A stretch of 64,000 nucleotides of DNA, taken from assembly GCA_017621755.1 (NCBI GenBank), contig JAGASL010000040.1, positions 18,088 through 82,087 of the forward strand, written 5' to 3'. The notes below the pieces were generated by a model that worked only from the letters and a program-made list of their open reading frames with translations, had not been told where the DNA came from and did no database searches. Positions 43,401-51,988 of the stretch are shown here, piece by piece. The first letter of the stretch is position 1. The number at the start of each line of letters is the position of its first letter. Origin of the DNA: Clostridia bacterium. GTDB taxonomy: Bacteria > Bacillota > Clostridia > Oscillospirales > CAG-272. Both the position numbers and the translations under genes were made by a program.

Positions 43401-46280
43401 GCCCGCCAGGCGGAAGTAGTTCAGCGTATTGTCGGTGGCGTGCAGCACGTAGCCATCCGTCCAGGGGCTGATATTCGCATTGTTATCGACAAAGTTCTTA
43501 ACGATGATCTCGTAGGTGGACTTATTCGTCGTCCAGACCGTGTTCGTAAAGGAGGTAGCGGTTAGGTTCTTATCCGTCATGGGGATGATGCAATCGATCT
43601 TTTCATAGCTGCCGTCCGCCAGCATAGCGCCCATCGACCAGCTACCGCCCCAGGTCACCTTGCCGGTGCCAAGCAGGTAGGTCTTGTAGGCTTCCTTCGC
43701 ATCTGCCCCGGCAGTCAGACTGTTGGCCTTGCAATACGCATCGTAGGTCAGCGGGGTGCTACCCTTCACACGGGTAACGTCATCCAGATAAGCGACAGAC
43801 TTTGCCACGTTGGTATACGCAACGGTGGGGTTGAGCGCGATACCAGCGCTCGACAGGCACGTACCGCAGAAATCAAGAGCCTTGCCGGCCTCTACATCAA
43901 AATGCAGGCCGTTCAGCGCCTCGTTCAGTGCGGTGATCGTGGAAAATCCAGTTGCCCAGGTAGACTGATCGTCCTTCTTAGCGCCCTCGGGCCAGATGAT
44001 CACACCGTCATACGCGATGTAGAAGCGCGCGGTGTTGGCAAGCACCGTGCCGTCTGCAAAGGTGGGCGTGATCTGCCCGGAGGCAGGCACCGTCCAGCGG
44101 TAGACAAAGGTGGCGCTGTTGTCAAGCGAGGAGCAGAGCGTCTTATCGCTCTTGCGATAGAGGGCGATGCCAGCCTGTAGCCAGATGCCGCCAAACGTAC
44201 CGCCTACGTACTGGTCGATCATCTTTTCGTAGCCGCACCGGGTGGTGTACCAGGTGGTATTGCTCCAGGACGTGGCCGTCAAAATGTTGGCATTGCCTGT
44301 AAAGGGAATGCGGTAAGCGATCGGCTCAAAGGCGCCGTTTTCGCCGGTATAGCCGCCGATCTGCCAGTTGCCGGACTGCGTCAGCTTGCCGTTTTTCAAA
44401 AGATACTTGCGGTAAGCCTCACGCATCTCTTCGGTATCGGGCGCGCTGGCGGTCTCGCCATCGGTGCTGCCCTGGGCGGCTGCCCAGGCGCTATATACAG
44501 CGGGGAGAGTCGAACGTGTATAGCGTCTTTCTCCCGCCGTTGCATCATCCTTGGCTAAAGCAAAGCCTTCCGTTGCGGTAGCGCTGGCGGCCGTCTCGCT
44601 CTCGTAGGTAGAAACGATCGGGTCAAGACCGATCTTCGGGTCACCGGTGCCGTTTTCACAAATGCAGATCTGCACCTGCGCTCCCTGCTCTACCTGCTTG
44701 CGGCCAATACCCTCTAACGCTGCCTTTACCTCAGCAATGGTGGAATAATTGGCCCAGCTGCTACGGTCAGAAAGCGAAGCGCCGGCGGGGAAGATGACCG
44801 TATCGTTCACGCGCACCAAAAAGCGCATACTGGTGGGAGTTGCATAAGCAAAGCTAGTATCCTTTTTCGTATCGTAGCAAGTCTCGGAAACAGAGAGGCT
44901 GATATAGCCGCTCGCCGGAACGGTATAGACGTAGGCGCCTATGCCACTGGCATCACCGTTGCCGGGCATGCGGAGATTGACGGACTGAGTAGGATGGTAA
45001 TTAAGCACGGCGCCAGTGGAACCCCAAATATTGCAATAGGGCTTATCCGCACCAAAGTATTTGTCCAGAATGCCTTGATAGCCAGAGGCTGTCGTCATCC
45101 AGCTGGTTTCGCTCCAGGCAGTTGCATCAATGGTTTGGTTTGTCATAGGAATAATGTAAGCCATCTTCTCGTAGCTGCCATCCACGATGGCACCCATCGA
45201 CCAGTTGCCGCTCCAAGTGATCTTGCCGCTTTCCAGCAGATAAGCGCGATAGGCCTCGTAAGAGGTATCCGGTTCGGAGGGGCTCACATAACTCTCTACC
45301 CATGTTTTGTACGGGGTGGGAGCGGTCTCGTTTCTGGTATAGCGCTCTGCCTTCGACTTGGCGGTAAACTGGTTGGCGGTGCCGCTGGCAGCCTCGGCGC
45401 TTTCATAGGTGTACACGATGGGGTCAAGACCCAGCTTCGGGTTGTTGCCCTCTGCCTTTTCCGCGATGCAGATCTGCACCTGGTCGCCGGCCTTGACCTG
45501 GAAGCGGTCAATGCTCTCCAGCGCGGCCTTCAGATCGCTCATGGTGGCATAGTTGCCCCAAGAGGCGCGGTTGTCAAACGTAGCGCCAGTCGGGAAAATA
45601 ACGGTGCCGTTAACGGCCACGGCCAGATACATGGCGGTGGGGGTATTAAAGGCAAACGCGGTGTCGTGAGAATCGGGATTCGTAAGACTGGCAGACAGGC
45701 TGATATAGCCGGCACTCGGCACGGTGTAGCAGTAAGCACCCACACCGCTGGCGGCTACGTTGCCGGAGGGCGGCATACGCAGAATAATATTCGTGTCAGA
45801 CGCATGGCCAATGTTGCCGCTTGCAGCAGTCGACCAGATGCCGCAATCAGACGCACCGGCCAAATATGCATCAATCATGCTGGAATAGCCGGAGGCGTTG
45901 GTCATCCAAACGTGTGATGCCAGCGAATTGCTCTCCAGCGTTTTGCCCTGCATGAAAACGATGTACTCGATCGGCTCGTACTCACCGTCGATCATGGCGC
46001 CCAGCGACCAGTCGCCCTTCCAGGTGACGGAGGGCGTTTCCATCAGGTATTTCTTATAGGCCGTTTGTGGCGTTTCTACCTCAACACTCGCTGCCAAGAA
46101 ATCCTGATAGGTCATAGGCAGCGCGGTTTCGCCGAGGACGATATCGTCATACAGCGTAGTCGAGGAGCCGATCTGCCCTAACGTGGGCGCGGCAGCCCCT
46201 GCCTGCATGGGCAGCACCGGCAGTAGCGGCAGCAGCATGCAGCCAATGAGAAGTAGCGAAAGTAATCTTTTTTTCATCAC
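40464..46280 (-). CDS. 1938-residue secreted repeat protein with C-terminal glycerophosphodiesterase domain
   Basis: Signal peptide (residues 1-30, ending in QAGAAA). Four imperfect repeats of 240-280 residues start near residues 70, 342, 622 and 863; each has YL...GK.TW.G.WSMGA.DG.YE, a Trp/Ser-rich strand segment and a LDPI-like end. A spacer region of about 450 residues follows (1130-1600). A GDPD domain occupies about 1605-1850: IIGHQGSTF, EFDVHLTKDEKLVLMHD and IEIKAYS, the catalytic His/Glu/Asp/His set. A bacterial Ig-like domain ends the protein. It could cleave glycerol-phosphodiesters outside the cell, with the repeats as binding modules. No sorting motif or SLH domain was seen. Confidence 0.88.
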   Translation of the reverse strand: MMKKRLLSLLLIGCMLLPLLPVLPMQAGAAAPTLGQIGSSTTLYDDIVLGETALPMTYQDFLAASVEVETPQTAYKKYLMETPSVTWKGDWSLGAMIDGEYEPIEYIVFMQGKTLESNSLASHVWMTNASGYSSMIDAYLAGASDCGIWSTAASGNIGHASDTNIILRMPPSGNVAASGVGAYCYTVPSAGYISLSASLTNPDSHDTAFAFNTPTAMYLAVAVNGTVIFPTGATFDNRASWGNYATMSDLKAALESIDRFQVKAGDQVQICIAEKAEGNNPKLGLDPIVYTYESAEAASGTANQFTAKSKAERYTRNETAPTPYKTWVESYVSPSEPDTSYEAYRAYLLESGKITWSGNWSMGAIVDGSYEKMAYIIPMTNQTIDATAWSETSWMTTASGYQGILDKYFGADKPYCNIWGSTGAVLNYHPTQSVNLRMPGNGDASGIGAYVYTVPASGYISLSVSETCYDTKKDTSFAYATPTSMRFLVRVNDTVIFPAGASLSDRSSWANYSTIAEVKAALEGIGRKQVEQGAQVQICICENGTGDPKIGLDPIVSTYESETAASATATEGFALAKDDATAGERRYTRSTLPAVYSAWAAAQGSTDGETASAPDTEEMREAYRKYLLKNGKLTQSGNWQIGGYTGENGAFEPIAYRIPFTGNANILTATSWSNTTWYTTRCGYEKMIDQYVGGTFGGIWLQAGIALYRKSDKTLCSSLDNSATFVYRWTVPASGQITPTFADGTVLANTARFYIAYDGVIIWPEGAKKDDQSTWATGFSTITALNEALNGLHFDVEAGKALDFCGTCLSSAGIALNPTVAYTNVAKSVAYLDDVTRVKGSTPLTYDAYCKANSLTAGADAKEAYKTYLLGTGKVTWGGSWSMGAMLADGSYEKIDCIIPMTDKNLTATSFTNTVWTTNKSTYEIIVKNFVDNNANISPWTDGYVLHATDNTLNYFRLAGKETGATDGTFAYAYEIPATGGGLVGLQIDEDAATMTGLANMYLAVAINGKTVWPQKDLDLTKATGWASYTSVADLNAALATVLPYAQAGDLVQLCIREKGDGNVALKLNPIITFYSSADAVKELEGSLELGASFALNLHAVYENETVLQNTVLTLNGQPVSPVATRNVDYSYNVIVTKSGIAAKEMSDTVEYAFTNKFDGHVYQSGSLSLAGLLGQYLVYNGGEIDTTNKQSALVVATLNYGAAAQNYFGYNTENLANAALPAALQVTASSIKDGSFNAAAAIEATEGATLHWNSATLLLDDVLRLKLLIDADAATDPASLTLKLFNESGVAVETEWPLVSRGEDESGKYFKILIDVPMVNYRAGLKLGVYQNGTLVSDVLTYSVGAYACRVYDKSETPDSEGVKLNTMVDTVLALGQAAASYRPVTAYDYTQVADVRKMESNLAVNPSLMQSVDSRAILVNILKQSPSHALLRLNKDLYVVNESGEPLATLEEALRCLDHQVIPVFSPAADAYDALKAHFEANKYGDVMLLSNNVEKIAALKAVQPKLYVIWDARTATADTLPAMRASAATAGAYICLLPAELATMENTTYCTLRHLIPWYEAASSSDTESVRLLTAGACGILTENRAAVEACICNDEWFAEGSLTRYVPIIGHQGSTFSNETQPNTIHGFDWAMSKGAKTVEFDVHLTKDEKLVLMHDTTIQGTTNGTGTIANMTLAEIQQYKVDVHTGAPAQPIPTFLDVLEWAKDKDIVLTIEIKAYSEKLVELVAEQIAQYELWDKCRVACGSDEMIKKMRELCPTVHAAFVSSTSLLSYDTIVSRALNANAAYFAKYDFYDYDLLEDLAHRGISTNLWTPDSDVGIYGSYAKNPWSLCLNYVNKMSDIPCSLYSMYDSYSLEAGGSTDVVLLADTYTTEASVDVSAAEMVIIEGNETLTYANGTLSATAAGKATVMFRMPVTLGSTDITVYIYSAPVTVQVD

Positions 46281-46324
46281 AAAACCTTCCTTATTGAATT
46301 TATTGTGAAAAAATATGCATACTT

Positions 46325-46353
46325 ATCATAGCACAGCAAGATAAATTTGTCAA
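46325..46353 (-). promoter_or_regulatory. Promoter of the giant surface protein gene
   Basis: On the minus strand TTGACA (46348-46353) and TATGAT (46325-46330), spacer 17 bases, 44 bases upstream of the ATG. Confidence 0.75.
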
Positions 46354-46495
46354 CTTAAATTTATTTTTCTTCAGAATCGATACAGGACGTCTTTTTTTGA
46401 TACACAGCGGTGCGTCTCATCCGCCACGCCACCTGCGCTGGCGGAGGCGGGCGGATATGGAATCCGCCCGTACGGTGGTAGGCGCGGTCGATGCT

Positions 46496-46705
46496 CGTAG
46501 GGGTCGACACCCTCGGCGGCCCGCCATGCGGGCGGAGAGGCGAACAACACCCATTGTCATTCAGAGCGGCGTAGCAAAAGCAGACCTATCACGCACCCAC
46601 CGCCGCGTGGAATCTTGCTTTGGCAAAGAGACCAGGCGGGGGGATAGGCTCTCCGTTTGCGTAGATTCCACGGGAGACGGACAGTCGAGGACGCCTGTCC
46701 CTACA
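46496..46705. repeat. Non-coding inverted repeat region (MITE-like)
   Basis: The 555-base gap between the giant gene and spoIVB has no convincing gene. A 30-base motif at 46496-46525 (beginning CGTAGGGGTCGACACCCTCG) recurs inverted at 46676-46705 with the same spacing of conserved bases. Inside is a perfect 10-bp inverted pair CGTGGAATCT (46606-46615) and AGATTCCACG (46663-46672). A TTGTCATTCAGAGCGGCGTAGC stretch near 46554 resembles intergenic repeats widespread in Clostridia. It looks like a degenerate non-autonomous element. Confidence 0.55.
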
Positions 46706-46835
46706 ATGACAGAAAATGGGCTTTTGCGCGCCACAGGTGAAAGGAAAATTTTTGAAAAAGCTTTCATTATCCTCACGGCTTCAACATCGTTCTCCCTATT
46801 TTTGTTACACATAAAAATCCCGCCGCAAGCGCACA

Positions 46836-47987
46836 ATGAAGAGTGAAAAATCTTGCAAGGAAAATGATTTGCGCCATGTAAATCCGGTTTTTGATATGTT
46901 GAAAAACAAGCTCCCCTTCCTGCGTTGCCTTTCCCTTTTGCTTTGCCTGCTTTGTGTATTTCCGCTTGCCGCCCTGCCCGGCGCGGCGGCTACCCCTTGC
47001 TTTTTTGCCATGCCTGCCACGCGTGGCAGCAGCCCGGCCGCGCCGGGCGAGCCGATCATGCTGCTGCCCGGCGGGCAGCCCTTTGGCGTGCGCATGCAGG
47101 CCGAGGGCGTGATGGTGGTCTCGCTTTCCGAGGTGGTTTCGGGTGGCAAAAATCTGCGCCCGGCCAAGGATGCCGGGCTGCGCGTGCGTGACGTGATCGT
47201 AGAGGCGGACGGTCGGGCGGTGAAAAACGCCGAGGAGGTGACGGCCCTGATCCACGCCTCCGGCGGGCGGGCGATCACGCTGCGGGTGATGCGCGGAGAG
47301 GAAACGCTTGCCCTGACGGTCACACCCGTAAAGAGCGATGCGGGCGGCTACGCCTGCGGCATGTATATCCGTGATTCGGCCTCCGGCATTGGCACGGTGA
47401 CCTTTTTGGTGCCCGAAAGCGGCCTGTTCGGCGGCCTTGGCCACGGCGTATGCGATAGTGACACGGGCGCCCTGGTGCCGCTTTCACGTGGGAGCGTGCT
47501 CTCGGTACGCATTACGGGCGCCACGCGCGGCCAGGCCGGCAGCCCCGGCGAGCTGCGCGGCAGCTTTACCGGGCAGCGACTGGGCAGCCTGGTGACCAAC
47601 AGCGAATGCGGCGTGTTTGGCCTGCTGAGTGAGACACCGCCCTGCAAATACCCCGCCATGCCGATCGCCCGTGCCGACGAGGTGCGCGAGGGCGCGGCCA
47701 CCATTCTTTGCACGCTGGGGGATGACGGCATTGGCGAATACGCGGTAGAGATCTCAGGCATTGACCACAGCGCGCGGCCAACGAAATCCTTTACCGTGCA
47801 CGTCACCGACGAGCGGCTGCTTGCGCGTACCGGCGGCATCGTGCAGGGCATGTCGGGCTCCACCATTCTCCAGGATGGGAAAATTGTGGGCGCGGTGACG
47901 CACGTGCTGGTGGATGACCCGACCACCGGCTACGGCATCTTTATCGAAAACATGCTCTCGCGCATGAAAATGCGCGAGGTAGCGTAG
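46836..47987 (+). CDS. spoIVB: SpoIVB serine peptidase (family S55)
   Basis: Forespore-secreted peptidase that triggers pro-sigma-K processing in sporulation. 383 residues if started at 46836. Signal/anchor helix (FLRCLSLLLCLLCVFPLAAL), PDZ domain (about residues 85-165; VVSGGKNLRPAKDAGLRVRDVIVEADG) and S55 peptidase domain with GGLGHGVCDSDTG (His) and GMSGST (Ser340). The start is uncertain: 46836 lacks a ribosome site, while TTG 46869 and ATG 46896 are alternatives. Its last 137 bases and terminator recur at 52.0 and 56.0 kb, marking it as the likely insertion site of two gene cassettes. No spo0A gene, its common neighbour, follows here. Confidence 0.9.
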   Translation: MKSEKSCKENDLRHVNPVFDMLKNKLPFLRCLSLLLCLLCVFPLAALPGAAATPCFFAMPATRGSSPAAPGEPIMLLPGGQPFGVRMQAEGVMVVSLSEVVSGGKNLRPAKDAGLRVRDVIVEADGRAVKNAEEVTALIHASGGRAITLRVMRGEETLALTVTPVKSDAGGYACGMYIRDSASGIGTVTFLVPESGLFGGLGHGVCDSDTGALVPLSRGSVLSVRITGATRGQAGSPGELRGSFTGQRLGSLVTNSECGVFGLLSETPPCKYPAMPIARADEVREGAATILCTLGDDGIGEYAVEISGIDHSARPTKSFTVHVTDERLLARTGGIVQGMSGSTILQDGKIVGAVTHVLVDDPTTGYGIFIENMLSRMKMREVA

Positions 47988-48065
47988 CCCTTTTCGCGAC
48001 ACACGGGGTGCCCAAAACGAATAAAAAGGCAATATCATTCCCTCTCGGGGTGATATTGCCTTTTC
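47851..48065 (+). repeat. Direct repeat copy A: spoIVB 3' end plus terminator
   Basis: Intact copy. Starts at the codons of the catalytic Ser and runs through the stop (47985-47987) to the hairpin AAAAGGCAATATCA...TGATATTGCCTTTT. Copies B and C match it closely over about 215 bases. Confidence 0.92.
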
Positions 48066-48066
48066 C

Positions 48067-48834
48067 TCATAGATTTTCATATTGTACTGGCGAAATGCCG
48101 ACTCTTTTGGAAAACTCTCTCGAAAAATGACAGGGCTCTGCGTATCCGCAAAGAGAACTGACCTCTGACACGGAAAAATCTCCGGAAGAAAGCAACGTTT
48201 TTGCGTACTCAATCCGTTTTTGTATGATATATTCCTTGGGAGAAATGCCAAAGATTTGCAAAAATAATCGCCTGAAATAAACTTCGCTGATTCCGCACAG
48301 GGCGGCAAGCTTACAAACGGTAAGGTCATTTTGAGTAAAAGCTCGTTCCATCTTTTCAACGGCAGGAGTGATCAAGGATACTTGCGTCTTAGGTATGTAT
48401 TGCTTTTTTTGCTCCTTTTGCATTTGATATATGCCGTCATACAGCGCACGCATGGCGAGAAGGTTTGCCTGGTCGTTCTTGCTTTTCCATGCCTCACATG
48501 CAGCCTTAAAATGATAAAGCAGAGATTCTGTGTTTCGAAAGGAAACAGAAAAAGGTGTGTCAGAAATTTCCGCGTCAAAATTGATGGCATAACATCCGCC
48601 GCTCCTGTGCTGATCGACGTGATAAAACGAACCCTTAGGCAAGTAAAAAAGAGCGTTTTCATCCGTACGCATAATACGTCCGTCATCAAAAACATAATCC
48701 TTCACACTGTCTGAATCATTTAAGACCAATCCGTGATATGGACGGCCCTTGTGTATATGTTTACCGGTATTTGGGGCAACATATACTGCAACGCTGATTT
48801 TCGTAATGATTATATTTTTCCACTGCTCGTTCAT
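48067..48834 (-). CDS. AraC-family regulator of glycyl radical cassette 1
   Basis: 255 residues. N-terminal half is a cupin-like effector domain (ALFYLPKGSFYHVDQH); the C-terminal 100 residues carry the AraC motifs (LTVCKLAALCGISEVYFRRLF and FSVSEVSSLCGYAEPCHFSREF) and end in ISPVQYENL. It is divergent from the glycyl radical enzyme gene over a 131-base region with a good promoter, so it probably switches that operon on. Its stop codon lies right beside the terminator at the end of spoIVB copy A. GC is lower than in the chromosome around it, in line with the rest of the cassette. Confidence 0.92.
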   Translation of the reverse strand: MNEQWKNIIITKISVAVYVAPNTGKHIHKGRPYHGLVLNDSDSVKDYVFDDGRIMRTDENALFYLPKGSFYHVDQHRSGGCYAINFDAEISDTPFSVSFRNTESLLYHFKAACEAWKSKNDQANLLAMRALYDGIYQMQKEQKKQYIPKTQVSLITPAVEKMERAFTQNDLTVCKLAALCGISEVYFRRLFLQIFGISPKEYIIQKRIEYAKTLLSSGDFSVSEVSSLCGYAEPCHFSREFSKRVGISPVQYENL

Positions 48835-48897
48835 TTCATCACCTCGGTATTATTATATCATTTTGTTTCGGTTTCGTCAAGTGTTTTGGTTGTATCA

Positions 48898-48926
48898 TTT
48901 ACAAAACAGATCGTGTCTGCTATAAT
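48898..48926 (+). promoter_or_regulatory. Promoter of glycyl radical cassette 1
   Basis: TTTACA at 48898-48903 and TATAAT at 48921-48926, spacer 17 bases; GGAGG at 48953-48957 then precedes the ATG. Confidence 0.78.
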
Positions 48927-48965
48927 GAATCCGCAATCAATTCGATAGAATTTGGAGGAAATATC

Positions 48966-51170
48966 ATGAAATATATCAACCAACAGGATTACGAATACAT
49001 CATGAACAAGTATCACGATGTGTCTGAACCTTTTGACGGACATAATCGCTTTCTCCGTCATGACGAGATTTTTTCCTCAGATAGCGGCTTGGTGCCGGAG
49101 AGCATCCTTGTTGGAATTGTGGACAACGACAAGCAATATAAATCGCTCCCTCATCCCATTCGCAAGGCGAGAGCGCTGGAATATGTTTTGAAAAACACAA
49201 GAATTTCTTGTGATGAACGGGATATATTCCCTACAATCAATATGATAGACCGACCGATCAGCAAAACCATCGTCAAAGCATGGCGAAAAGAGGTTTTTGA
49301 AGAGACGATTCCCGAAATTCAGGCAAAGCGAAGTCAGTTGGAGCGTGACGGCATCGTGACGATCTGGCCCGATTACGATCACAGCGTTCCCGTATGGGAT
49401 CGGCTATTTTCTCTCGGCTTTGTCGGCATTTTGGAGGAAAGCGAGAAAGTACGTGCAAGTAAAAATCTCACAGTAGAGGAGAATGCCTTCTTCGAAGGAA
49501 TCAGGATAACCTATGAGGCGGTTCTTGCCTTTATTGACCGTTTGCAAGCAATGGCAACCGTCCCCAAAATGAAACATGCGCTTGCAAGCCTTCGTCACGG
49601 TGCGCCAAAGAGCTTCTATGAAGCACTGCTTTTGTCCTATCTTTATTTTATGATCAGCGAGCATATTGACAATCTGCAGGTGCGTTCGCTTTCGGCATTT
49701 GACACTTCTTTTTATAAATTTTATCAAAACGATATCCAAAACGGCATTTCCGATGAAGAAATCAGATGCGATCTCGCCTACTATTTTATGCAATTCACCG
49801 CCATAGGCAACTATTGGAATCAACCGGTCTATCTCGGCGGCGAGAATGCTGACGGCACATCCGTTATAAACGAGCTGTCCTACCTATTTCTCGACGTTTA
49901 TGACGAAATGAATATCTATAATCCAAAAATACAAATAAAGGTCTGTGATTCTACTCCCAAGAATTTTTTGCTCAAAGCTCTGGATATGATACGCCATGGA
50001 AGGAACAGTATCGTGTTCGTTTCCGATAGGACAATCAGAAAAGCACTTGAAAAAGTTGGCGTTTCTCCCGATGAGGCAAGGATCTGCAATATTACGGGTT
50101 GTTATGAATATTCACCTCAGGGCTCATACAGCGCGGGAATGAACTATCTCAATCTGTTAAAACCGCTCGAATATGCCTTGCATCAGGGCTGTGACGGTGT
50201 TACGGGTGTCTTTTCGGGTATGCAAGCGCCGGATCTACCATATTATACAACCTTTGAACAGCTCTACGACGAATATAAGCGCCATTTGCTTCGCGTCATC
50301 GACTTAACCGTGGAAATGGTCAACGGATTTGAGGGCTATTTATCCGTCATCAATCCCCTTTCCTTGCTGTCCGCCACGTTTCCAAGCTGTCTTGAAAAAG
50401 CAAAGGATGCAATCGGCGGCGGAGGGAGCTATAACGATTCTGTTTTGGGTTTCGGTTTTCTCGGCGATATTACCGACTCACTGATGATGATTCACAAATA
50501 CGTTTATGAGAAAAAAGAACTGACGCTTTCGGAATTTGTTTCGATCCTTGACAAAAATTATGAGGGCGAGGAGATGTTCCGCCGCAAGCTCCTTGCAGAC
50601 AGAGAAAAATGGGGCAACAACAAAGAACGCCCCGATGCGATCGCGGTTGATCTTGTGAATTTCATTGTCAAAAATCTCTGTGGCAGAGCCAATTCACGCA
50701 ACGGCAAATGGAACTGCGGCTTTCACGTGGCTCGCATGTCCTATACCCAAGGCAAGCTGACCGCATCCTCCGCAAACGGAAGGCTTTATGGCGAGGAGCT
50801 TTCCAAAAACATTTCGGCATCCATGGGACAAAACCGCGAGGGAGCGACGGCGGCAATTCTTTCTGCTACAAAGATCGATGCGACAGCCTTTACCCGCGAT
50901 GCAGCACTCGACCTTGGATTGCTTCCATCGGCTGTCAAGGGTGAGGACGGACTCGAAGCAATGTACGGACTTCTTATGACCTTTGTAAAACGCGGTGGGC
51001 ACGCAATGCATATCAACGTTTTTGATGCTGACACGCTTCGCAATGCGCAGGCACATCCGGAAAAATATCAGGATCTTCAGATCCGTGTTTGCGGTTGGAA
51101 CGTGCTTTGGAACAACATTAACAAAGAAGAACAGGACGGCTTTATCCGTCAGGCAGAGGCACTGGTATGA
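48966..51170 (+). CDS. Glycyl radical enzyme 1 (C-x-E type)
   Basis: 734-residue oxygen-sensitive radical enzyme. Glycyl loop IRVCGWN with Gly710 near the C-terminus. Thiyl Cys379 in ITGCYEYSP with Glu381, the pair used by glycyl radical dehydratases, decarboxylase-like and C-N lyases. The substrate-side sequence does not match choline, glycerol, propanediol or 4-hydroxyphenylacetate enzymes as far as I can see, and CYE and CGW are unusual. TGA of this gene overlaps the ATG of its activase by four bases (coupled translation). The orphan enzyme at 24-26 kb belongs to the same subfamily. Lower GC than the chromosomal neighbours suggests acquisition. Substrate unknown. Confidence 0.9.
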   Translation: MKYINQQDYEYIMNKYHDVSEPFDGHNRFLRHDEIFSSDSGLVPESILVGIVDNDKQYKSLPHPIRKARALEYVLKNTRISCDERDIFPTINMIDRPISKTIVKAWRKEVFEETIPEIQAKRSQLERDGIVTIWPDYDHSVPVWDRLFSLGFVGILEESEKVRASKNLTVEENAFFEGIRITYEAVLAFIDRLQAMATVPKMKHALASLRHGAPKSFYEALLLSYLYFMISEHIDNLQVRSLSAFDTSFYKFYQNDIQNGISDEEIRCDLAYYFMQFTAIGNYWNQPVYLGGENADGTSVINELSYLFLDVYDEMNIYNPKIQIKVCDSTPKNFLLKALDMIRHGRNSIVFVSDRTIRKALEKVGVSPDEARICNITGCYEYSPQGSYSAGMNYLNLLKPLEYALHQGCDGVTGVFSGMQAPDLPYYTTFEQLYDEYKRHLLRVIDLTVEMVNGFEGYLSVINPLSLLSATFPSCLEKAKDAIGGGGSYNDSVLGFGFLGDITDSLMMIHKYVYEKKELTLSEFVSILDKNYEGEEMFRRKLLADREKWGNNKERPDAIAVDLVNFIVKNLCGRANSRNGKWNCGFHVARMSYTQGKLTASSANGRLYGEELSKNISASMGQNREGATAAILSATKIDATAFTRDAALDLGLLPSAVKGEDGLEAMYGLLMTFVKRGGHAMHINVFDADTLRNAQAHPEKYQDLQIRVCGWNVLWNNINKEEQDGFIRQAEALV

Positions 51171-51988
51171 CCGCTACAATTTTTGAGATCAAACGCTTTG
51201 CCGTGCACGACGGTGACGGTATCAGAACCACGGTATTCTTCAAGGGCTGTCCGTTGCGGTGTGTGTGGTGCCATAACCCCGAAGGACTGACCACCGCACC
51301 TCAAACTGCCCGCTACGCACATAAGTGCATCGGCTGCGGAGAGTGCAAAAAAGAAGGCTTTACGCCCGATGATTGTCTCGGTGAAGCCACCGTTCTTTAC
51401 GGCAAAGAGGTGACGGTCGAGGAGCTTTTGCCCATTCTTCTTGAGGACAGAGATTTTTATGAAACCTCGGGCGGAGGAGTGACCCTTTCGGGAGGCGAAT
51501 GCTTGATGCAAGCAGATTTCTGCGCTGAACTTTTAAAGGAATTAAAAAAGGAAGGCATCCGCACTGCCGTAGACACCTGTGGCTTTATATCAAAAAGCGC
51601 TTTGGATAAGGTCATTCCATACACCGATGTATTTCTTTATGATTTAAAAGCCTATGATGAGGATATACATATCAAATGTACGGGAGTATCGAACAAGCAA
51701 ATACTTGATAATATCGAATATTTAGACTCGCTTGGTAAAGCTATCGAGATACGTATCCCTTACGTTCCCAATCATAACGACAGTCAAATTGACAAAATTG
51801 CTTGCTTTCTTGCGCCATTCAAGAACATCAAAAAAATACGCGTACTTCCATACCATAATTATGCAGGCTCTAAATATGAGGCACTAAGCCTTCAAAATAC
51901 CCTGCCCGATAGACTGCCGGCGGATGAAGAAATACAGAGAGTTGCCGAAAAGATAAAAGTTATCACAAATTTTGTTGTCCTTTCTTGA
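51167..51988 (+). CDS. Glycyl radical enzyme activating enzyme 1 (radical SAM)
   Basis: 273 residues. Uses S-adenosylmethionine and a [4Fe-4S] cluster to install the glycyl radical. The cluster motif is [16 protein letters not shown] (CxxxCxxC), followed by a partial auxiliary ferredoxin-like insert ([17 protein letters not shown]) and [16 protein letters not shown], the SAM-binding GGE region. Overlaps the enzyme gene by four bases. The last seven codons (encoding NFVVLS and stop) fall in a sequence that follows the stop codon of the second activase, so this C-terminus may be a junction product. It might also activate the orphan enzyme at 24-26 kb. Confidence 0.94.
   Translation: MTATIFEIKRFAVHDGDGIRTTVFFKGCPLRCVWCHNPEGLTTAPQTARYAHKCIGCGECKKEGFTPDDCLGEATVLYGKEVTVEELLPILLEDRDFYETSGGGVTLSGGECLMQADFCAELLKELKKEGIRTAVDTCGFISKSALDKVIPYTDVFLYDLKAYDEDIHIKCTGVSNKQILDNIEYLDSLGKAIEIRIPYVPNHNDSQIDKIACFLAPFKNIKKIRVLPYHNYAGSKYEALSLQNTLPDRLPADEEIQRVAEKIKVITNFVVLS

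Noticed and set aside
46397..46846. 149-codon open frame upstream of spoIVB
   Set aside because: Covers the inverted repeat region, Arg-rich and low-complexity, no ribosome site.
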